Shown here piece after piece: positions 14,405 to 22,663 of a stretch of DNA of 52,192 nt (position 1 is the first letter of the stretch; every line of letters starts with the position of its first letter). A program made the translations under genes and the position numbers. Source of the stretch: an uncultured Lachnospiraceae bacterium (GTDB taxonomy: Bacteria; Bacillota; Clostridia; Lachnospirales; Lachnospiraceae). The stretch covers positions 1 to 52,192 of the forward strand of contig CANPYE010000005.1 in assembly GCA_947588005.1 (NCBI GenBank), in the 5' to 3' direction. Below the pieces are notes generated by a model. The model was not told the DNA's origin and did not search any database. It was given only the letters and a program-made list of their open reading frames with translations.

Positions 14405-16160
14405 CATTGATGAATGGCTCCGGGAGCTTGACGAAGAAGACCTCGAAGCAAAGAACAATGAAGACTACCAGAGGCAGCTCTTCGGGGAATACGTGCTCCG
14501 GGGGGACGACCACATGGAGGAACGGACACAACTGAACAGGAGGTTCCGGGACGGCGAGCCCGTCACGGGGGAGCGGGGGCTGAGGAAGCAGCTTGCGGCG
14601 TTCGACCTGTCCTACTTCGGCAGGGCATACCTTCCGCACTACTTCGTCCGGAAGTCCCCGCGTTTCCATGAGGAGCTCGACGGGATATGGAGCCGCGGCG
14701 TCATGAAGGGCAGGAACCCGGAGAGGGAAGCGAAGGCCATCTCGAGGGAGAAGGGCTCCCGGAACGTGGTGGCCGCGCCCCGGGGGCATGCGAAGTCGAC
14801 GAACTTCACCTTCAAGGACTCGCTGCACGCCATCCTGTACATGTACAAGCACTACATCCTCATCCTGTCGGACTCTTCCGACCAGGCGGAGGGGTTCCTC
14901 GAGGACATCAAGACAGAGATCGAGGAGAACGGAAACATCCTTGCGGACTTCGGCGCCCTGAAGGGCGAGAAGGCGTGGAGGACGGGCGTCATCCTGACGA
15001 AGACCGACATCAAGGTGGAGGCGATCGGCTCCGGGAAGAAGGTCAGGGGGCGGAGGCACAGGAACTGGCGGCCTGACCTCATCGTCCTTGACGACATAGA
15101 GAACGACGAGAACGTCAACACGCCGGAACAGAGGCGCAAGCTGAAGAACTGGTTTGACAAGGCCGTATCGAAGGCAGGGGACACCTACACGGACATCATG
15201 TACATCGGGACTATCCTGCACTATGACTCGCTTCTGTCGAACGCGCTGAAGAACCCGAGGTACCGGGCGAAGACCTACCGGGCAGTGATCAGCTTCGCCG
15301 AGAACCGGGCGCTCTGGGAAGAATGGGAAGCGATCTACACGAACCTGTTCAACGAGCAGCACGAGGAGAACGCCCGGTCATTCTACGAGGCGCACGAGGA
15401 GGAGATGCTCGCCGGGGCGGAGGTGCTCTGGGAGGAGAAGCTTTCCTACTACGACCTCATGGAGATCAGGGTCGCGGAGGGCGAGGCGTCCTTCAACAGC
15501 GAGCTGCAGAACGACCCGATCGACCCGGACAACGCCACGTTCAACGCGGAGTGGTTCGACTACTACGAGCCGGAGCTGATGGACTGGAAGAACCCGGACT
15601 ACATCTTCGTCGGCGCGAACGACCCGTCGCTCGGCAAGAACAAGAAGTCGGACACGAGCTCGATCATCGCCCTCGCCCTGTCGCTGTCGACCGGGTACAT
15701 GTACGTCGTGGAAGGGTCGGTCGAGAAGCGCAAGCCGGACGTGATCATCGACGACGTGATCGAGATGTCAAAGCGCCTGAAGAGGGACTACCGCAAGGGC
15801 TTCTACAAGTTCGGGGTCGAGACGGTTCAGTTCCAGTATTTCTTCAAGGACGTGATGGCGGCGAGGTCAGCCAAGGAGGGCGAGTACATCCCGATCGAGG
15901 AGATACAGAGCTCGGTCAACAAGCAGCTCCGCATCGAGTCGCTGCAGCCCCTGATCAAGAACAGGTACCTGAAGTTCAACCGGGAGCACAAGGCGCTCCT
16001 GAAGCAGCTCGAGGAGTTCCCTATGGGGCGGAACGACGACGCGCCGGACGGCCTGCAGATGGCCGTACAGGTCGCGCAGGCGATCAAGGCGGTGGCGGCG
16101 AAGCCGAGCTACAGGACGGTCATCCGGAGGAAGTTCCGGATGGGGAAAGGTGCCTATTAG
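14397..16160 (+). CDS. large terminase (gp28-like)
   Basis: 587 aa. Packaging ATPase and nuclease that fills the head and cuts host-flanked phage DNA. ATPase: Walker A APRGHAKST near residues 124-133 and Walker B LIVLDDIE near 227-234, followed by NTPEQRRKLKNWFDK and the coupling-type motif YIGT. Nuclease (RNase H-like): GANDPSLGK near 406-414, VIIDDV, and DDAPDGLQMA near 546-555 supply acidic residues. The overlap with the upstream DUF3486 gene and the portal gene downstream match Mu. Confidence 0.93.
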   Translation: MIDIDEWLRELDEEDLEAKNNEDYQRQLFGEYVLRGDDHMEERTQLNRRFRDGEPVTGERGLRKQLAAFDLSYFGRAYLPHYFVRKSPRFHEELDGIWSRGVMKGRNPEREAKAISREKGSRNVVAAPRGHAKSTNFTFKDSLHAILYMYKHYILILSDSSDQAEGFLEDIKTEIEENGNILADFGALKGEKAWRTGVILTKTDIKVEAIGSGKKVRGRRHRNWRPDLIVLDDIENDENVNTPEQRRKLKNWFDKAVSKAGDTYTDIMYIGTILHYDSLLSNALKNPRYRAKTYRAVISFAENRALWEEWEAIYTNLFNEQHEENARSFYEAHEEEMLAGAEVLWEEKLSYYDLMEIRVAEGEASFNSELQNDPIDPDNATFNAEWFDYYEPELMDWKNPDYIFVGANDPSLGKNKKSDTSSIIALALSLSTGYMYVVEGSVEKRKPDVIIDDVIEMSKRLKRDYRKGFYKFGVETVQFQYFFKDVMAARSAKEGEYIPIEEIQSSVNKQLRIESLQPLIKNRYLKFNREHKALLKQLEEFPMGRNDDAPDGLQMAVQVAQAIKAVAAKPSYRTVIRRKFRMGKGAY

Positions 16161-16172
16161 GAGGTGTGACAG

Positions 16173-17762
16173 GTGGCAAGGAAGAAGAAGGGAAGGAAGC
16201 CGCAGGAAGCCCCGGGCTTCAATCCCAAGACGGACACAGGAAAATTCCGTCCGGTCACCGCCCGGGTGGCGGTGGGGGACGTCAACGATAAATACTCAGA
16301 ATACCCGTCGAACGGGCTGACGCCGAGGAAGCTCGCCCGGATATTCCGGCAGGCGGACGAGGGCGACGTCAAGGCTCAGATGGAGCTCTACGAGGAGATG
16401 GAGAGCAAGGACACGCACCTCTTCTCGCAGATGCAGACGCGCAAGCTGGCCGTGACCGGGCTCGACTGGGAGGTGCAGCCGTTCTCGAAGGACGAGCGGG
16501 ACAAGGTGATCGCGGATTTTGTGGACGAGCAGCTCAAGGCGATCGAGAACTTCGACGAGGTGCTGACCGACATGCTCGACGCGATCGGCAAGGGCATCAG
16601 CATCATGGAGCTGATCTGGGGCGTGGAAGACGGGATGAACGTGATCGAGGACATCCAGTACGTCCACCCGAAGAAGCTGATCTGGGACTCCCGGACGGAT
16701 GAGATGCTGATATGCACGAAGGACTTCCCCGCGGGCGTAAGCCTTCCGGGCAACAAGTTCGCGGTGCACAAGTACAAGGCAAAATCCGGGCACCCGAGCA
16801 AGGCAGGCGTGCTCCGGGTCGTCTCGTGGATGTACCTGTTCAAAAATTACGACATCAAGGACTGGGTGAGTTTCTGCGAGGTCTTCGGGATGCCGCTGAG
16901 GCTCGGGAAGTATGACGCATCGGCGTCAGAGGAAGACAAGAAGCAGCTCATGGAGGCGATCGTCAGCCTCGGGACGGATGCCGCGGGCATCGTCCCGACT
17001 TCCACGATGATCGAGTTCATCGAGTCCCAGAAGACGACGAGCGTCGAGATATACGAGCGGCTCGCGCGCTACTGCGACGAGCAGATCAGCAAGGCCGTCC
17101 TCGGCCAGACGCTGACATCGGACAGCGGCGGCGGCTCCTACGCGCAGTCCAAGACACACAACGACGTCAGGCACGACCTGACCGTGGCGGACGCGAAAGC
17201 CCTCGCGGTAACCATCCGCAGGGACATCATCCGCCCGCTCGTGGAGTTCAACTTCGGCATGGAGGCGGACATCCCGTTCTTCACGTTCGACTGCCACGAG
17301 GTCGAGGACATGAAGGAGACCGTCGAGATATACCGGACGCTCGCCTGCGACATGGGTCTGTCCATCCCGGCAAGCCATGTGTACAAAAAGTTCAGCATCC
17401 CGGAGCCGGAGGACGGGGAAGAGGTGCTGAAGCCGAACATGGTCACAAGGACGCATCAGCTCGGGACGCCGCAGGAAGGCAGCGAGGAGCTGAAGCTGAA
17501 GGACGGGGACAGCCCGGAGCAGGGGCACATCGACGGCATCGTCGCGGCATCCGAGAAGAACGCGGAGAGGATATTCGGCGAGATGGTGAAGCCGATCTTC
17601 GCGCTGATCGACGGGGCGGACGACATGGCGGAGCTGAAGGAAAAGGTGAAGGACGGGGCGGTGCTGAAGCAGCTCTACGAGGAGATGGACTCCCCTGAGC
17701 TGTCCGACCTGCTCCATCAGGGCATCTACCTGTCGCAGCTCATAGGGAGGACGATGGACTGA
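16173..17762 (+). CDS. portal protein (gp29-like, DUF935)
   Basis: 529 aa. DUF935 hallmarks: GLTPRKLARIFRQADEGDV, MESKDTHLFSQMQTRKLAVTGLDWEVQ, HPKKLIWDSRTDEM, FGMPLRLGKYD, and GQTLTSDSGGGSYAQSKTHNDVRHD. It forms the ring through which DNA enters the head. The N-terminus is basic (ARKKKGRKPQEA). It overlaps the next start (TGATG). Confidence 0.93.
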   Translation: MARKKKGRKPQEAPGFNPKTDTGKFRPVTARVAVGDVNDKYSEYPSNGLTPRKLARIFRQADEGDVKAQMELYEEMESKDTHLFSQMQTRKLAVTGLDWEVQPFSKDERDKVIADFVDEQLKAIENFDEVLTDMLDAIGKGISIMELIWGVEDGMNVIEDIQYVHPKKLIWDSRTDEMLICTKDFPAGVSLPGNKFAVHKYKAKSGHPSKAGVLRVVSWMYLFKNYDIKDWVSFCEVFGMPLRLGKYDASASEEDKKQLMEAIVSLGTDAAGIVPTSTMIEFIESQKTTSVEIYERLARYCDEQISKAVLGQTLTSDSGGGSYAQSKTHNDVRHDLTVADAKALAVTIRRDIIRPLVEFNFGMEADIPFFTFDCHEVEDMKETVEIYRTLACDMGLSIPASHVYKKFSIPEPEDGEEVLKPNMVTRTHQLGTPQEGSEELKLKDGDSPEQGHIDGIVAASEKNAERIFGEMVKPIFALIDGADDMAELKEKVKDGAVLKQLYEEMDSPELSDLLHQGIYLSQLIGRTMD

Positions 17763-18493
17763 TGGGCGGCGTGACCTACGGGCTCACCCGGGACTTCGTG
17801 TTCCGGGATGCCGTGAAGTTCCTGAAGGGCAGGAAGGCTCTTGCGAAGGAGGAATACGACCTTCTCGACAGCGAAGCGAGGGCGAGGGCGTTCACGGTCT
17901 CCGGATACACGAGCCTCGAGGTGCTGCAGGAGTTCCTCGACTGCCTGCAGGAAGCAGCGAAAGAGGGGAAGACGAAGGAACAGTTCCGTCAGGAGATGAA
18001 CAGCTTCCTTGAAGACCGCGGCTATGAGGCGGTCAATCCGTGGAAGAGCGACAACATCTTCAGGACGAACATGCAGACGGCTTTCAACGCCGGACACTAC
18101 AGGAGCATGACGGACGCGGCCACAAAGAAGATGCGGCCATATTGGAGGTACCGGACAGCCGGGGACGGGAATGTCAGGGAGTCCCACGCAGTGATGGAGG
18201 GCAGGGTATTCCCTGCGGACGACCCGGTCTGGGACGTCTGGTACCCGCCGAACGGCTTCCGCTGCAGGTGCATGGTGGTCAGCCTGACGAAGGCGCAGGT
18301 CGAGCGGATGGGGCTGCAGGTCGAGACGGAGGCTCCGTACACCGTGGACTACGAAACGGGGGAGATCATGTATGCAAAACCTGACAAGGGCTTCTCCGGG
18401 AACCCTGCAAAGAGCATGTGGAAGCCTGACATGTCCGGCTTCTCCCCGGAACTGAAGAAACTGTTCAGAGACCGGGGGAAGAAGGAGGCATGA
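17762..18493 (+). CDS. head morphogenesis protein (gpF/gp30-like)
   Basis: 243 aa. The C-terminal half carries the phage Mu F domain: FRTNMQTAFNAGHYRSM, then WRYRTAGDGNVRESHAVMEGRVF and YPPNGFRCRCMVVSLTKAQV. It is a minor head protein that works with the portal in head assembly. It is shorter than Mu gpF because the N-terminal part is reduced. Confidence 0.9.
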   Translation: MGGVTYGLTRDFVFRDAVKFLKGRKALAKEEYDLLDSEARARAFTVSGYTSLEVLQEFLDCLQEAAKEGKTKEQFRQEMNSFLEDRGYEAVNPWKSDNIFRTNMQTAFNAGHYRSMTDAATKKMRPYWRYRTAGDGNVRESHAVMEGRVFPADDPVWDVWYPPNGFRCRCMVVSLTKAQVERMGLQVETEAPYTVDYETGEIMYAKPDKGFSGNPAKSMWKPDMSGFSPELKKLFRDRGKKEA

Positions 18494-18623
18494 GGGCAAA
18501 GCCCTGAGAGCGCCGCAGAGCGCTCCGAGGGGTGCCGGGCGGGGGAATTTACCCGCAAAGGCACGAAAGGGCGTTATAACGCGTGATAACGCGGTCAAAA
18601 CGGCAGGAAAAGAGGCGAGATAA
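18494..18623. other. 130-bp non-coding gap between the gpF and protease genes
   Basis: The largest gap inside the head-gene block. It contains AGGGC-AAA-GCCCT (18493-18505), GAGCGC/GCGCTC (18508-18525), the 12-bp palindrome GCGTTATAACGC (18571-18582) and, overlapping it, CGCGTGATAACGC (18580-18592), an exact copy of 3108-3120 in the left region. In Mu the strong gyrase site lies just upstream of gene I near the genome centre; this gap lies before the gene-I homolog, 15.7 kb from the left end of a 34.7-kb element. A gyrase-site role is inference only. Confidence 0.5.
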
Positions 18624-19652
18624 GTGTCAGCAACAATCATATGCGCCGCGGTCGACGTTTCAGGGGTGCCGCAGGAGATCAAGATACTGCCCCTCGGGCA
18701 GGTGCACAGCCGGAAAGGGGACTTCCTCGTGGATGACGAGAGCTTCGAGCTCATCCGGAGGCAGTTCAAGGACAGGCGGCTCGATATCGTGATCGACTAT
18801 GAGCACCAGACGCTCCGCGACGTGCAGGCTCCTGCAGGCGGATGGATAAAGGACATCTACAAAGGCGAGGACGCGATCTGCGCGAAGGTGGAATGGACGC
18901 CGAAGGCCGAGGAGTACCTGAAGAACAAGGAATACAGATACCTGTCGCCCGTCGTGATCGTGCGCAAGGCGGACAGGAAGGCCACCGGGCTGCACTCGGC
19001 GGCACTGACAAACACACCTGCTATCGACGGGATGTTCGCGATCGTGAACTCTCTCGATATAGATGACAAAAACAAGGAGGAATCAAAGATGGATTTGAAG
19101 GAAATTGCAAAACTGCTCGGGCTTCCGGAAACTGCCACGGAGGAAGAGGTCAGGAAAGCCCTGCAGGACATCCCAAAGGCAGAGCCGAAGGCACTGGAAG
19201 ACGGAGCGGACGGCGAGGCGGCAGCATGCTCCGTGAAAGCGGCAGACCCGACCATCCTCAGCATGCTCGGCCTGAAGAACGACGCCAAGGTGGACGACGT
19301 GGCGGCGTGCATCATGGCTCTGAAGGCAGGCGGGACGGACGTGCAGAAGGAAGTTCTGTCCCTGAAGGAGAAGCTGCAGAAGCGCGAAGCGGAGGACGCG
19401 GTCGAGGGAGCCCTGAAGGCGGGCAAGATCGCGGCGGCACAGAAGCCGTGGGCGATGGCATACGCGCTGAAAGACCCGGAGGGCTTTGGCAGCTTCGTGG
19501 AGAAGGCTCCCGCGGTGGTGCCTCAGGGCGCGATGGAGCTCAAAGACGCGCCGGAGAAGGAGCTGCCCGAGGACGACTTCACGCTTCAGGTGCTGAAGAA
19601 CTGCGGCATCAGCTCCGAAGATGCCATGAAGTATATCGGAAAGGGGGAATAG
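18624..19652 (+). CDS. prohead protease with C-terminal scaffold (gpI-like)
   Basis: 342 aa from GTG 18624 behind AGGAAAAGAGGCGAG. The N-terminal 150 residues match the Mu gpI protease: ILPLGQVHSRKGDFLVDDES, DIVIDYEHQTL (catalytic-type His), YRYLSPVVIVRK and LHSAALTNTPAIDGM (catalytic-type Ser). The rest is the charged scaffold part, which also has its own start at 19089. It cuts the scaffold out of the prohead. Confidence 0.9.
   Translation: MSATIICAAVDVSGVPQEIKILPLGQVHSRKGDFLVDDESFELIRRQFKDRRLDIVIDYEHQTLRDVQAPAGGWIKDIYKGEDAICAKVEWTPKAEEYLKNKEYRYLSPVVIVRKADRKATGLHSAALTNTPAIDGMFAIVNSLDIDDKNKEESKMDLKEIAKLLGLPETATEEEVRKALQDIPKAEPKALEDGADGEAAACSVKAADPTILSMLGLKNDAKVDDVAACIMALKAGGTDVQKEVLSLKEKLQKREAEDAVEGALKAGKIAAAQKPWAMAYALKDPEGFGSFVEKAPAVVPQGAMELKDAPEKELPEDDFTLQVLKNCGISSEDAMKYIGKGE
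19089..19652 (+). CDS. nested scaffold protein (gpZ-like), in frame inside the protease gene
   Basis: A full AAGGAGG (19074-19080) sits eight bases before ATG 19089, in the protease frame. The product, 187 aa, starts MDLKEIAKLLGLPETATEEEVRKAL and is helical and charged, as scaffold proteins are. Mu makes gpZ the same way from an internal start in gene I, so capsid scaffold would be produced in excess over protease. Confidence 0.75.
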   Translation: MDLKEIAKLLGLPETATEEEVRKALQDIPKAEPKALEDGADGEAAACSVKAADPTILSMLGLKNDAKVDDVAACIMALKAGGTDVQKEVLSLKEKLQKREAEDAVEGALKAGKIAAAQKPWAMAYALKDPEGFGSFVEKAPAVVPQGAMELKDAPEKELPEDDFTLQVLKNCGISSEDAMKYIGKGE

Positions 19653-19655
19653 GCC

Positions 19656-20072
19656 ATGATAAGGACTGGAAACGAAAGAACAGGCAGCGCGAACATCACT
19701 GTCCCCGTGGCGGCATCGACCGTCCTGAAGGAGAACACGATCGCCGTGATCAACGAGAGCGGCTACGCGGCACCGGGCTCCAAGGCGGAGAACCTGACCG
19801 CCGCAGGGCGCGTCGAAGCCCCTGCTGACAACAGCTCCGGGGCGGACGGGGACGTCAGCGCGGAGATCAGGCGCGGCGTGTTCGTGTGGGACAATGACGG
19901 GAGCATCAACAAGACGCACATCCTGAAGCCCTGCTACATCGCAGGCGAGACGAGCGTGACGATCACGAAGGACGGCGCGAGCCCGGCAGGCATCATCCTC
20001 GCGGTGGAGCCGGACGGGGTCACGGTGGACATGACACACTACATCCCGGCAGAGGCGTCGGAAGCAGTATAA
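19656..20072 (+). CDS. head decoration/cement-type protein
   Basis: 138 aa, beta-rich with Gly/Ala (VPVAASTVLKENTIAVINESGYAAPGSKAENLTAAGRV, GVFVWDNDGSI), resembling small capsid-cement proteins of the DUF2190 type, which lie between scaffold and major head genes. Tight spacing to the protease gene. Family call is moderate. Confidence 0.65.
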   Translation: MIRTGNERTGSANITVPVAASTVLKENTIAVINESGYAAPGSKAENLTAAGRVEAPADNSSGADGDVSAEIRRGVFVWDNDGSINKTHILKPCYIAGETSVTITKDGASPAGIILAVEPDGVTVDMTHYIPAEASEAV

Positions 20073-20089
20073 GAAGGAGGGAAAACACA

Positions 20090-20986
20090 ATGGTAATCAA
20101 TCAGGCAGCGCTCCGGGCACTGGGAATCAGCTACTCGACAGCGTACCAGAAGGCATTTGACGAAGTGCCTGCAGACTACAAGGAGCTTGCGACGACCGTC
20201 CCGAGCTCCACATCGGAGCAGACCTACGCGTGGCTCGGGCAGATGCCGGAGCTGAAGGAATGGGTGGGCGAGCGTGAGGTGCAGAGCATCTCCGCATACG
20301 GCTACACCATCCGGAACAAGAAGTTTGAAATGACGATCGGCGTCAAGAGGGACGCGATCGAGGACGACCAGTACGGCGCTTACACACCGCTCTTCGGCAA
20401 CATGGGAATCGCGGCAGCGCAGCATCCGGGGAACCTGATCTACGATGCGATGATGGAAGGGTTCACGAACCTGTGCTATGACGGCAAGGCGTTCTTTGCG
20501 GAAGACCATAAGCTCGGGGAGAAGACCTACAGCAACAAGGGCAAGGACGAGCTCACTGCCGAGTCATTCGAGGCGGCGAGGGCGGCGATCATGAGCATCT
20601 GCGGCGACAAGGGCAAGAGCCTGAAGCTCATCCCGGACGTCCTCGTGGTCTCCCCGGCCAAGGAGAAGACGGCGAGGCTGATCTTAGAGGCGGAGCTGAT
20701 TGACGGCACGACCAACGTCAACAGGGGGCTCGCAAAGGTGAAGGTAGCGCCCGAGCTTGCGGAACACCCGGACTACTGGTTCCTGCTGTGCACCAACAGG
20801 CCGCTGAAGCCGTTCATCTTTCAGGAGCGCAAGAAGATCAAGTTCGTGTCGCTGACCAACGAGCACGACGAGAACGTGTTCATGCGCGACGAGTATGTAT
20901 ACGGGGCGGACGGGAGAAGCAATGCAGGATACGGCTTCTGGCAGATGGCATACGGCAGCACCGGGGAGACAAAAGCCAAGGGCTAA
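20090..20986 (+). CDS. major head protein (gpT-like)
   Basis: 298 aa, close to the 305 aa of Mu gpT. Family blocks: YQKAFDEVPADYKELATTVPSSTSEQTYAWLGQMPELKEWVGER, KFEMTIGVKRDAIEDDQYG, and LVVSPAKEKTARLILEAELI. Forms the icosahedral shell (HK97-type fold expected). ATG follows AGAAGGAGGGAAAACACA, one of the strongest sites in the prophage, as expected for a high-yield protein. Confidence 0.93.
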   Translation: MVINQAALRALGISYSTAYQKAFDEVPADYKELATTVPSSTSEQTYAWLGQMPELKEWVGEREVQSISAYGYTIRNKKFEMTIGVKRDAIEDDQYGAYTPLFGNMGIAAAQHPGNLIYDAMMEGFTNLCYDGKAFFAEDHKLGEKTYSNKGKDELTAESFEAARAAIMSICGDKGKSLKLIPDVLVVSPAKEKTARLILEAELIDGTTNVNRGLAKVKVAPELAEHPDYWFLLCTNRPLKPFIFQERKKIKFVSLTNEHDENVFMRDEYVYGADGRSNAGYGFWQMAYGSTGETKAKG

Positions 20987-21004
20987 GGAAGGAGGGCGAC
21001 CGGG

Positions 21005-21472
21005 ATGTACTGTACTTCCGAGGAAGTGCTTGAGATGATCAAAGAGGACATGATGGGCGTCATCATCGGGGATGAATATATCGAGGATGAGGAAGAGCGC
21101 CGCAGGCGGATGACGGAGCTTGCCGACGCTGCCGTGGCGGATGCCTGCGCCGAGATCGACGGGTACCTCGCGAAGAGGTACAGCGTCCCGTTCACCCGGA
21201 CGCCGAAGGTGCTGAACAAGTTCGCAAAGGACATCGCCGTATACAACCTCGTGTCGAGGACGGGCATCGACGAGGGCGAGAGGGAAAAGACCTACCTGAC
21301 GCGCTACAATGCGGCGATCAGCTTCCTGCTCAACGTCGCGAAGGGCGTCATCGACATCGGCGCGAACGGGGAGGACGGCGGAGCCGGAGGGACGGAGCAG
21401 GCGGCAGCCAACGGCTTCAACATGAAATCTTCAGACAGGGTGTTCTCGAGAGGCAGCATGAAGGGATGGTGA
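21005..21472 (+). CDS. gp36-like head-tail connector (DUF1320)
   Basis: 155 aa. DUF1320 pattern: an N-terminal STEEVLEMI-type helix, then DAAVADACAEIDGYLAKRYSVPF and LNKFAKDIAVYNLVSRTG, followed by a Gly-rich tail (GEDGGAGG). Acts at the head-tail joint. Site AAGGAGGGCGACCGGG. Confidence 0.85.
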   Translation: MYCTSEEVLEMIKEDMMGVIIGDEYIEDEEERRRRMTELADAAVADACAEIDGYLAKRYSVPFTRTPKVLNKFAKDIAVYNLVSRTGIDEGEREKTYLTRYNAAISFLLNVAKGVIDIGANGEDGGAGGTEQAAANGFNMKSSDRVFSRGSMKGW

Positions 21473-21476
21473 TGAG

Positions 21477-21965
21477 GTGTCATCCATCAGAGCCGAGCTC
21501 ACAGGCGATACAGAAGCCCTCATCTCCCGCCTGAACAGACTCAGCCACATCGAGAAGACAGGGGTGTTCAATTCCATAGGCGAGGGGCTCCGGACATCCA
21601 CGGTGGAACGGTTCGCCGAGGAGAAGAGCCCGGAAGGGGTCGGATGGACTCCATCCATACGCGCGCAGGAAGAGGGCGGCAAGACGCTGACCAAGACGAC
21701 GGCACTCAAAACGAGCATCCGGTCAGAGGCGAGCGAGAGTGGTGTGGCGGTCGGTACCAACGACATCAGAGCAGCAACGCATCAATTCGGAGATGAGCGG
21801 ACGATAAGAGCAAAGAACAAGAAATACCTCACATTCAAAGTGGGAGGGAAATGGCGGAGAGCTGCATCCGTCAATGTCAGCATACCGTCCCGCCCGTTCC
21901 TCGGTATCAGCCCGGAAGACGAGCAGGATATCAGGGAGAGCTTAGAGGAATTATTCGGGGAGTAG
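21477..21965 (+). CDS. virion morphogenesis/tail completion protein (gpG-like)
   Basis: 162 aa from GTG 21477. It has the phage virion morphogenesis pattern: an N-terminal helix pair, RFAEEKSPEGVGWTPS, LTKTTALKTSIRSEASESGVAVGTNDIRAATHQFGDERTIRAKNKKYL, and IPSRPFLGISPEDE. In Mu, gpG lies before gene I; here it lies after gp36, a rearranged order. Probably closes the tail end. Confidence 0.85.
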   Translation: MSSIRAELTGDTEALISRLNRLSHIEKTGVFNSIGEGLRTSTVERFAEEKSPEGVGWTPSIRAQEEGGKTLTKTTALKTSIRSEASESGVAVGTNDIRAATHQFGDERTIRAKNKKYLTFKVGGKWRRAASVNVSIPSRPFLGISPEDEQDIRESLEELFGE

Positions 21966-21968
21966 GAC

Positions 21969-22454
21969 ATGGTAGCAGAAAGACAGTACCTTATAGATGC
22001 CCTGAAAAAGTCGGGCATCAAGTCCCAGGTCTACACGACCATGAAGAAACTGAAAGCCGCGAACGAACCACATCTCGCCGCAGTCCTGCAGTCCGGGGAG
22101 GAGTTCGAGCGTTCCGGCTCGAAAAGAAATTTTGTAGACCAAGAGGGGCGGCGGAAACGCAGGACAAAACTCTGGAGCAGGGACACCAAGCTCCATGTGG
22201 TCATAGCAGACACGACCGACGAGAAAGTGGAGGAAATCCTCACGAGGTTCCTCACGATCATCGACAAGGGTCTCGCTGTGGACAGAAACTGGGTGAATAT
22301 CGTCATCGGCAAGGCGGACTGGGTAGAAGAGGGTGACAGCATCCTGAAGGCGAAAGTCGCTGTACAGTTCGACGTGACCTTTGAAGGCGGTATATACAAA
22401 GACAGTGAGCTGATCGGGAAAGATATCACGGTCAGCTACAGCAAGGAGGGATAA
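21969..22454 (+). CDS. tail terminator-like protein
   Basis: 161 aa. Starts with a helix (ERQYLIDALKKSGIKS), then alternating strands and helices (KLHVVIADTTDEKVEEILTRFLTII; ILKAKVAVQFDVTFEGGIY). Its position between gpG and the sheath gene, and the size, match Mu gp37-type tail terminators. Sequence family not firmly recognised. Confidence 0.65.
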   Translation: MVAERQYLIDALKKSGIKSQVYTTMKKLKAANEPHLAAVLQSGEEFERSGSKRNFVDQEGRRKRRTKLWSRDTKLHVVIADTTDEKVEEILTRFLTIIDKGLAVDRNWVNIVIGKADWVEEGDSILKAKVAVQFDVTFEGGIYKDSELIGKDITVSYSKEG

Positions 22455-22456
22455 GC

Positions 22457-22663
22457 ATGTCAGAAAGAAACACCGCGTCTCTGAAGACGATCGAGGAGCT
22501 GAAGGAGGAGCACAGCGTCCCTGATGCAGTCTTCGAGGGCGTGAAAGCATCAATGAACTGGAAGGCCGGGCGGCAGGTGACCGGGGAGGAGTTCTCGGCG
22601 GCCTGCGACGAGTTCCGGAACGCGCCGATCAACGGGCGCGAGAGGAAGGAGGCGAAGGGATAA
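22457..22663 (+). CDS. small phage protein before the sheath gene
   Basis: 68 aa, helical and charged (LKTIEELKEEHSVPDAVFEGVK, EFSAACDEFRNAPINGRERKEAKG). It holds the place of the short DUF2635-type gene (gp38) before the Mu sheath gene, but sequence similarity is not obvious. Its stop overlaps the sheath start by one base. Confidence 0.65.
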   Translation: MSERNTASLKTIEELKEEHSVPDAVFEGVKASMNWKAGRQVTGEEFSAACDEFRNAPINGRERKEAKG

